Source of the DNA: Deroplatys truncata
Lineage: Eukaryota; Arthropoda; Insecta; Mantodea; Mantidae
DNA length: 64,000 nt
Assembly: GCA_030765065.1 (NCBI GenBank)
Contig: CM060987.1
Location: 70,690,557-70,754,556 of the forward strand
Direction: 5' to 3'
The position numbers and the translations under genes were made by a program. This document shows positions 57,545 to 64,000 of the stretch, piece after piece. The stretch's first letter is position 1. Every line of letters begins with the position of its first letter. The notes under the pieces are model-generated. The model saw only the letters and a list, made by a program, of their open reading frames with translations. It searched no databases and was not told where the DNA came from.

Positions 57545-57825
57545 TACTCTGTGGTCGAGTGGTAATGTTCTGGCTTCTCAACCCAGAGGTCCCGGTTTAA
57601 TTTACCGGTACGGGTGGGGGAAGTTTTCTTTAATCAGAATCTCTCCCTGCCCTCCGCAAGGTCTGGAAGTATGCTTACGTAAATGGATGTGTGTGTGTGT
57701 GTTTGTTTGTTTGTTACACGCCAAATATGGTTAAAAACCAATGTTAAAAGGACCTACATAGAACGAATTCAAAGCCGCCGATATGACCATAGAAGTTAAA
57801 GGGGGCTATACAAGCTGAAAGGTTA
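57545..57825 (+). mobile_element. SINE family S2, copy
   Basis: tRNA-like head (GGTCGAGTGGTAATGTTCTG, GAGGTCCCGGTTTAATTTA), the block GGTCTGGAAGTATGC, a TG/TTTG tract, GGTTAAAAACC, and the conserved tail CCGATATGACCATAGAAGTT then AAAGGGGGCTATA. The tail matches the copy at 60644-60930. Confidence 0.72.
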
Positions 57826-58334
57826 AACAAATATATTGTATATAAATGCTTACTCCCGAAATATGGCTGCCATTCTTGTTTTATATTTTCTAATACCGCT
57901 CATAAAGTTATACATCAATAAGTATCAGATCTTTCAGGGTTTCGTTTTCATTACTGGGGCAGGAGGAACTGAAACTCACTTTAAGTATTTCATTTTCCAA
58001 ATATGTTATTTATTATTTCAATAAATTCAATTGAATCAACTCTGAGGATTTGAATTAAATTTTCTTTCTCTAGATCACTGGATCTAGAAAACTTAGATAT
58101 TGCAGACATTTTCAATAACGATACCTTCCCTCGAACCCACTTAGAAATCACTAATTTATACACCCTTACTGCATACTTTAATAACCCGCTCTATTTATTG
58201 CAAGAAGCATACATTTTGTAATTCACCTCAAAAAAGAAACACGCACTTCTTTGCATAAAAACGACAAACAAAAATTAACAAAGAAAACTTAATGTATGTT
58301 GTATTCTTCCTTAAATGTGTTTGGGTTAACGTTT
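57826..58334. other. Unassigned AT-rich DNA
   Basis: Nothing supported. Confidence 0.5.
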
Positions 58335-59188
58335 TGATTTTACTTTCTCTACTACGTAGAGTAAGTAGGGGAAGTATTGCATTCCAACCAAAAATTCGAT
58401 ACCGATATTTCACCGTAAATACATGTTTTGAGGCCCCGAATCAAAAAAGAAGCATTTTTAGAAAAAGGTCCTTGTGTGTGACTGAACAGCATAACTCAAA
58501 AATGAAAAATCGGATAAATACCAAATTTGGTATTTAGGTCCAGCATCTCTCAAAGATGCGGCACAAAGATTTCCAAGGAAATCCCCTCACACCGGACTAT
58601 TACATGGAACATTTTTTCGAAAATTTTGATTTTCTCAAAAATGGCTCTAACGATTTTGATTAAAATGTCATTATTTGAGATATTTTTATGGCAAACGAAA
58701 TATATATCTCGAATTTTGTGGGAATGTCCCCAAAAGTACTCTTCATTGTGAATGGCTTTTGCACGACTGGTACACCATATGATATAGACAAACTTTTACT
58801 ACACAAAAAATGTATATCTCGTTAAAACACACAATTTATTTCAAATTTTTTCGTCGAGTGACCCATTTCAGAGATATTCCTTGTTATGTGTATGAATTTT
58901 CTGATACTTATACTTTTTCTCAAATCGGAATTCGTTATTATTTTTTTTATGTCCTGGACATGCAAAGAGAATGGAATGGTACACATAGCAACCAGCTCTT
59001 AAAAGATTTGTCTATTGCATAAAGCCTACCATAAAGCCCCTTGCACCTATAAGAAAATTAGCAATAAGTTAGTTTCTGCAAATGTTTTTCTGGATTAATA
59101 GGAAGTAGATGGAAAATAGATGTTTATAACAATAGCTTGTACAAGAGTAGAGAGAGTCATACGAGTGCAACACCTCAGATTTTTAAAA
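58335..59188 (-). mobile_element. Repeat A, copy M2, full length
   Basis: The 3' hairpin at 58342-58366 (ACTTTCTCTAC-TAC-GTAGAGTAAGT on the plus strand) is the cleanest in the window. The 5' subterminal motif is GTAGAGAGAGT at 59147-59157, followed by the AT-rich 5' end CTCAGATTTTTAAAA. Core blocks are all present; the CA tract is nearly lost (GTGTGTGA). Subfamily 1. Confidence 0.85.
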
Positions 59189-59670
59189 TTATCTTCTGCA
59201 ATCGCTTCTTATAAAATTGAGGGAACCACAGGCCAGCGTAACCTTATGTAGGAAGTATAGCAGAGTCTCATAACTATCGCAGCTTTCTCAGAACTTTCAG
59301 CAATATTCTCAACATTAATAGTTACTACTCTTATCAAATAACTCTGTTAAATTAGTTTGAAATGTATGTCAAACTATGACCGGCAGAAGAAAATTATTAC
59401 GATTACGGATTATAAGATATGCTTAATTTCACACCCCAAAGTTTCAATACAAGAGTTAAAGTAACAGTTCAACAAAATATGTGCTTAAAATAAAATCGTA
59501 ATAAAACAATTGCGTGATTGAAAATCTGATCTGCTATATCCATATGTCTTTCTTTACGCTCTATCGCTTATTAGTGGGTATACAAGTTATTCTAACAAAA
59601 GCTTATTTTTCTGTCTACTTCATTTCAATACAAATAAACCTTTGTATAAATAGCTGCATTATACATTTAC

Positions 59671-60493
59671 AGATATTTGTCCAGCCCAGCACGACCAGAA
59701 TCATCAAAATTCGTGGAAAATTCTCAAGGTGTCCTAAATCTATTCAATTATAACTAGGGTCGGAACAACTGACCAATTAAACGAGTTGTCTTTCAACGAT
59801 ATATTCAATAAGAATAATGTATAACATGCACCAAAGGCGTTAACGAAACTCCAAGTTATATAGCAACTTAATTGATACATAAAAGCACAATCACGATGTA
59901 AAGCATGCCAAGAAATTACAATTGAGAATAAAAAACACCAAAGCTTACTTAAGATTCAAAATAGTTTCGCGAATTCCTAATCTAAAGTATTTCTCAGAAA
60001 TAACATAGCTGAAATTCAGCTAAAGCCACGCTTCACGTCAACAGCAGCAGGAATAAACAGCCTGAGTCTTGGCCTTCTCCCAATATAACAAATTGCAACA
60101 AAAAGCTGCCCACATTATCACCGTTTCGAGCGAATTCTAAACTAGACTTGCAGGTTATAAAAGGACCAATAAATAATTTCTGACTCTCGAAGCTAAAAGA
60201 GAGCACTCAGCATTGAAAAATTGTGGAAAGGATTAAAGGAATTTCCAACAAGAACCAAATAAAACCCTTATAGTTTTAACCTCCACAACCGAACACGTAC
60301 CTGTACATGTGATACCACAATTACAAACATTAAAAAGTAAAACACCTTCGCTGCCCCGTCGCACGAATAGAACTAGACGTCCGAGGCTACCAAAACTTAA
60401 GAGGCATGACAGAAAATGGGAATCATAATTGCCGAAAATTTTCTTTTAACTTTCGATAAGTCGAACGTCCAGAAGGGAAAAAATAACCGGCAC
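59671..60493. other. Unassigned insert within repeat A
   Basis: No terminal repeats, coding domain or match elsewhere in the window found. Confidence 0.4.
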
Positions 60494-60643
60494 AATACAA
60501 AGGGAACAGCGATAGTCAGATGTTTAACAACTGAACGCTATACGCTGCCTTAAAATTCCTACTGTTTCCATGCAATCACGAGAAACAACTGAAGGTTGAA
60601 ATGACTTTAAAGAATGACCAAGTAATGAACAATTCGAACCTAG

Positions 60644-60930
60644 CTGGCCCCGTGGCTCAGTCGGTAGAGCACCTACCTGTTGTGCTAGTGGTCCCGGGTT
60701 CGGGTGGGAATTATTCTATAGCCAAGATCATTCTCTAACCTCCCCTCCCCAGAGTCTGGAAGTATGAATGTGTGTATGATCTAATGATTAAAAACCTAAG
60801 TGCAAGATACCCAACGACAAGGGTTACACGAGTTAACACCATTGCCAATAGGCAATAAGTTACAAAGGAAGGGCCACCGATAAGACCAATGCAGTTATAG
60901 GCGGGGTATAACTTGAACTAATAAAAAAAC
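60644..60930 (+). mobile_element. SINE family S2, best copy
   Basis: GCTGGCCCCGTGGCTCAGTC then GGTAGAGCACC (A box), GGTCCCGGGTTCGGG (B box), AGTCTGGAAGTATGAATGTG, ATGATTAAAAACC, a CACCGATAAGACCAATGCAG then TTATAGGCGGGGTATA tail, and an A-rich end. The head resembles a tRNA but has no acceptor pairing. Flanking GAACC/GAACT repeats at the insertion point in copy A15 suggest a short, degenerate target duplication. Confidence 0.82.
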
Positions 60931-61788
60931 TAGAACTACTGATAATGGAAATGGCCAATGCCGCAAAAAATGTATTTGACGAAAATTGTGTGTTTTAAAG
61001 AGATCTAAATTTCTTTTCTAGTACGTTTCATCTATCGCTTAACTTTTACTAGTTATACAAGATTATACAAAATTCCTTTCGAATGAGGAGGACTTCAAAG
61101 ACTATTCCCAGAAAATTCAAGATATATATTTTATTTATCATGTAAATATCATTAATATATGGTATTTTAGGCAAAACCGTTATAGCCATTTTTTATAGAA
61201 TAAAACATTTGGAATAACACATACCTATGCAAAGGTTATTTGGGGTGAGGGAATTTTCTTTAAAATCTTCGTGTCGCATCTTTAGAAGGTACTGAATCTA
61301 AATACTGAGTTTGGTGTTTATCCAACTTTTCGTTTTTGAGTTGTGCTGTTCACAGACAGACACTGACCTTTTTCTAAAAAGGCTTTTATTCAGGGGCTTA
61401 AAAACATATAGCATTATACCCAAAAAAGTCCCTATAATGTACCTGGTAGAGAAAGTAAAAATATTTAAAAATTAAAACATTAAAAACAGAGAAATTCCGA
61501 TTCAAATATGAAGTATCAGCTTTGATAGTAGTCATGTATTATCGTGTTCAACTTAAAAAACCTGTAATCCAAGGAGACAATAATTGTCACCACGGAAAAA
61601 AAATAAATAAATAAAAAAAAAAAAAACTTACGGACTAGGCTTTCCCATTTAGTACGAACAGGAAGAAAAGCTGTCGACGCGTAAGCTGCCAATAATTAGC
61701 CTTTAACATTTCAGGAATAGTAATAAGTAGTTTAATAGAGTTATACAAAACCCTATGAAGGATAAAACAATAGTTGCAATTGAACCCT

Positions 61789-62596
61789 GAAAATCTTAGT
61801 GATACATTCACATGACTTTCTCTACCCTCTATCGTTTATTAGTGCTTACTAAAGCTTACTTTTCTGTCTATTGCATTTTAAATCTTTGCAGAAATAGCTA
61901 CATTACACATACAAAGGGAACAGCGATAGTCAAATGTTTAAGAACTGGACGCTATATGTTGCATTAAAATTCCATACTGCTTCCATGGCAATCACGAGAA
62001 AACTGAAAATCGATGGGACTTGAAAACAACGACAAAGTAATGAACAAATCGAACCATTAATAACGAATATCTTGGAAATGGCTAATGCTACAAAAAACGT
62101 TATTTGAATAAATTGTGACTTTAAATAGACTATATTTTTTGTATTGTACGTTTTTGTCTATTGCTTAATGTTTAGCAATTATACAAGATTCACAAAATTC
62201 CTTTCAAATGAAGATGACCTCCCAGAAAATTAAACATTTTATTTATGATGTAAATATCTTAATTATATAGTGTTTTATTCAAAATTGTTAGAGCCTTTTT
62301 TATAAAATCAAAAATTTGGAAAAATGTTCCGTGTAAAGGGTAGTTTGGGATGGGGGATTTTATTGAGTATCTTCGTATCACATCTTCGTATTTATCGACT
62401 TTTCGTTTCTAAGTTTACAGACGCTCGCGGGCGTTTGCACACACGCACACACACACGCGGAGCTTTTTCTAAAGATTACTTTATTTAAATGCAGTGGCCT
62501 CAAAATATGTATTTAAGGTGAAATCTCGGTATCGAATTTTTGGGTGGAACGTAATACCTTCTTTGCTACTACGTACGTAGTAGAGGAAGTAAAAAT
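61789..62596 (+). mobile_element. Repeat A, copy A16, full length with perfect 3' palindrome
   Basis: ACTTTCTCTAC at 61815-61825. The end shows CTACTACGTACGTAGTAG, a perfect 18-bp palindrome at 62566-62583, then GAGGAAGTAAAAAT. CA tract at about 62435-62460. Subfamily 2. Confidence 0.83.
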
Positions 62597-63151
62597 CAGG
62601 GGAAAAACAATGTTAAAAAATTAAACAAAATAAACATAAACAATAGGAGTCGCCTAAAATAACATATGCTTAACTTTAAGAGGAAATTGAACATGACACG
62701 ACAATAGATGCTGTCAAAATTCCTTAGGCAACACAAAGACTACAGAGCTCCCCGAGAGAATCCAAAGCACCAAATGAACCATTAATAGTGACTCCACGCC
62801 GAACCAGTCAAATAAACTTGTGTTAGCACCAGCATTGAGAAAGTTCTTAAAAAAAGCATGAATATGAAACATATAATTCCCCAACATAATACAAACAAAG
62901 GCCTCTGAAAATGATATAAAGACGTGGAAACCAATAGTTTCTATGTAGGTAGTACTGAAGAAGAATATGATTTGTTTATTTTGTAAGCTGGCCAAGAGGA
63001 CTTACACATACTTTCACAGAAAATACATTATTGATCACGTAAATACTAATTACCCGTGTGAATAATTCGCACTATCTTGTCCAATATCTACAATGTCATT
63101 CACCCTTCCTTATCGCTGGACTCGCCTTGTTGGCAGTAGTGACAAGAGCAG
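62597..63151. other. Unassigned DNA
   Basis: A 93-codon minus-strand frame (62714-62995) is rich in hydrophobic residues but matches nothing that I recognise. Confidence 0.5.
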
Positions 63152-63952
63152 AAAAAAGCTGACCATGACTTTCTCTACTCTTGTAAAAACTATTTTTACA
63201 AACGCTTATTCTCCATCTACTTCATGTTAATCTATATAAAATTTGCAGAAACTATCTTATTGCTGATTTTCTTATAGGTACAAGGGGAATATGGTAGGCT
63301 TTAACCGATAGTAAAATCTTTTAAGAGCTGGTTGCTATGTGGAGCATGTCCAGGACATAAAAAAAAAGAATAACGAATTCCCATTGGAGAAACAGTATAA
63401 ATATCAGAAAATTCATACACATAACAAGGAATATCTCGTAAGTGGTTCATTAATAAAAAGAAGTATATGACATAAATTGTATGTTTTAACGATATCTGTA
63501 TTTTTTGTGTAGAAAACTTCTGTCTATCTCTTACGGTTTATCAGTTATGCAAAATTCATTAAGAATGATGAGGACTTTTGGGGACATTCCCATAAAATTC
63601 AAGAAACACATTTTATTTGTCCCGAAAATAACTTAAATATATTTTTTTAAAAAATCGTTAGAGTCCTTTTCGAGGAAATCAACATTTTCGAAAAATGTTT
63701 CATGTAGGGGTAGTCTGGGGTAGTGTTGCATCTTTGAAAGAAACTGAACCTAAATATCAAGTTTGGTTTTGATCTGACTTTTCGTTTTTAAGTTATGCTG
63801 TTCACAGACACCACACGGACCTTTTTCTGAAAATCCTTTTTTTTAATTCAGGCGGCCTTAAAACATGTATTTCCGGTAAAATCTCGACTCCGAATTTTTG
63901 GGTGGAATGCAATACTTCCCCTTCTTGCTATACGTAGTAGAGATGTTAAAAA
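63152..63952 (+). mobile_element. Repeat A, copy A17, full length
   Basis: ACTTTCTCTAC at 63168-63178 and a TACGTAGTAGAGATGTTAAAAA end. The core is intact. Subfamily 1 (CTTGTAAAAACTATTTTTAC, GAGCTGGTTGCTATGTGG). The CA tract is contracted. Confidence 0.83.
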
Positions 63953-64000
63953 GAAGCTAAGTGGCATTCACTGTATCACATTCGATACCAGCTTTTCTTT

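Larger units (their letters stand above)
59520..61462 (+). mobile_element. Repeat A, copy A15, with two inserts
   Basis: Segments 59520-59670, about 60494-60643 and 60945-61462 together form one subfamily 2 copy (AAAATCTGATCTGC at the start, GGTAGAGAAAGTAAAAAT at the end). An insert of about 820 bp with no recognisable content (59671-60493) and SINE S2 (60644-60930) split it. Confidence 0.72.

Noticed and set aside
60651-60720. Plausible tRNA gene
   Set aside because: A and B boxes are present, but there is no acceptor-stem pairing. The sequence continues into a body and tail shared with other SINE S2 copies.

Overview
This window reads as repeat-rich intergenic or intronic DNA from an animal, most likely an arthropod and probably a hemimetabolous insect. 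The evidence is the AT-rich background, several tRNA-derived SINE families with 13-15 bp target duplications, mariner, Tc1, hAT and IS630-like DNA transposons of arthropod type, and non-LTR retrotransposons of I-like, Jockey/CR1-like and RTE-like type. I cannot name the species. I found no convincing host gene. Every coding-like stretch I could recognise is a transposable-element gene, and every one is broken by stops, frameshifts or deletions.

Layout. 1-12.8 kb: SINE pieces, an IS630-like deletion derivative (3242-4242), a hAT-like element with a perfect 8-bp target duplication (4425-5504), two copies of a dispersed repeat carrying a 36-bp minisatellite (674-1597 and 8172-9076), and a decayed mariner split by a SINE (9250-10300). 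14.3-20.9 kb: a long-TIR Tc1/mariner element (14363-16221), three SINEs, a LINE tail and a 1292-bp mariner (19587-20878). 21-33 kb: mostly unassigned DNA, with an RTE remnant, one SINE, another Tc1/mariner pseudogene and repeat-A copies. 34-45 kb: a nearly complete I-like LINE of about 5.8 kb (33991-39836) abutting a Tc1 element, which in turn abuts a Jockey/CR1-like remnant containing a 482-bp MITE; then an IS630-like pseudogene and a hAT remnant. 45.5-64 kb: a LINE 3' tail, SINEs, a possible LTR and a dense field of repeat A.

The strongest unexplained signal is a family I call repeat A. It is about 0.8-0.9 kb, non-coding, and present as about 20 full or partial copies on both strands (roughly a fifth of the window). 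Its 5' end carries ACTTTCTCTAC about 27 bp in. Its 3' end carries a hairpin whose arms are the same motif. A (CA)n tract lies at a fixed internal position. In four places a truncated copy abuts the 5' end of another in head-to-tail order. This architecture resembles Helentron-associated (HINE/DINE-1-like) rolling-circle elements. That assignment is inference; the family itself, its two subfamilies and its boundaries are visible directly in the sequence.

Many insertions are nested, so a relative order of activity can be read: repeat A is older than the elements lying inside it, the decayed mariner at 9.3 kb is older than the SINE that splits it, and the Jockey/CR1-like LINE is older than the MITE inside it.
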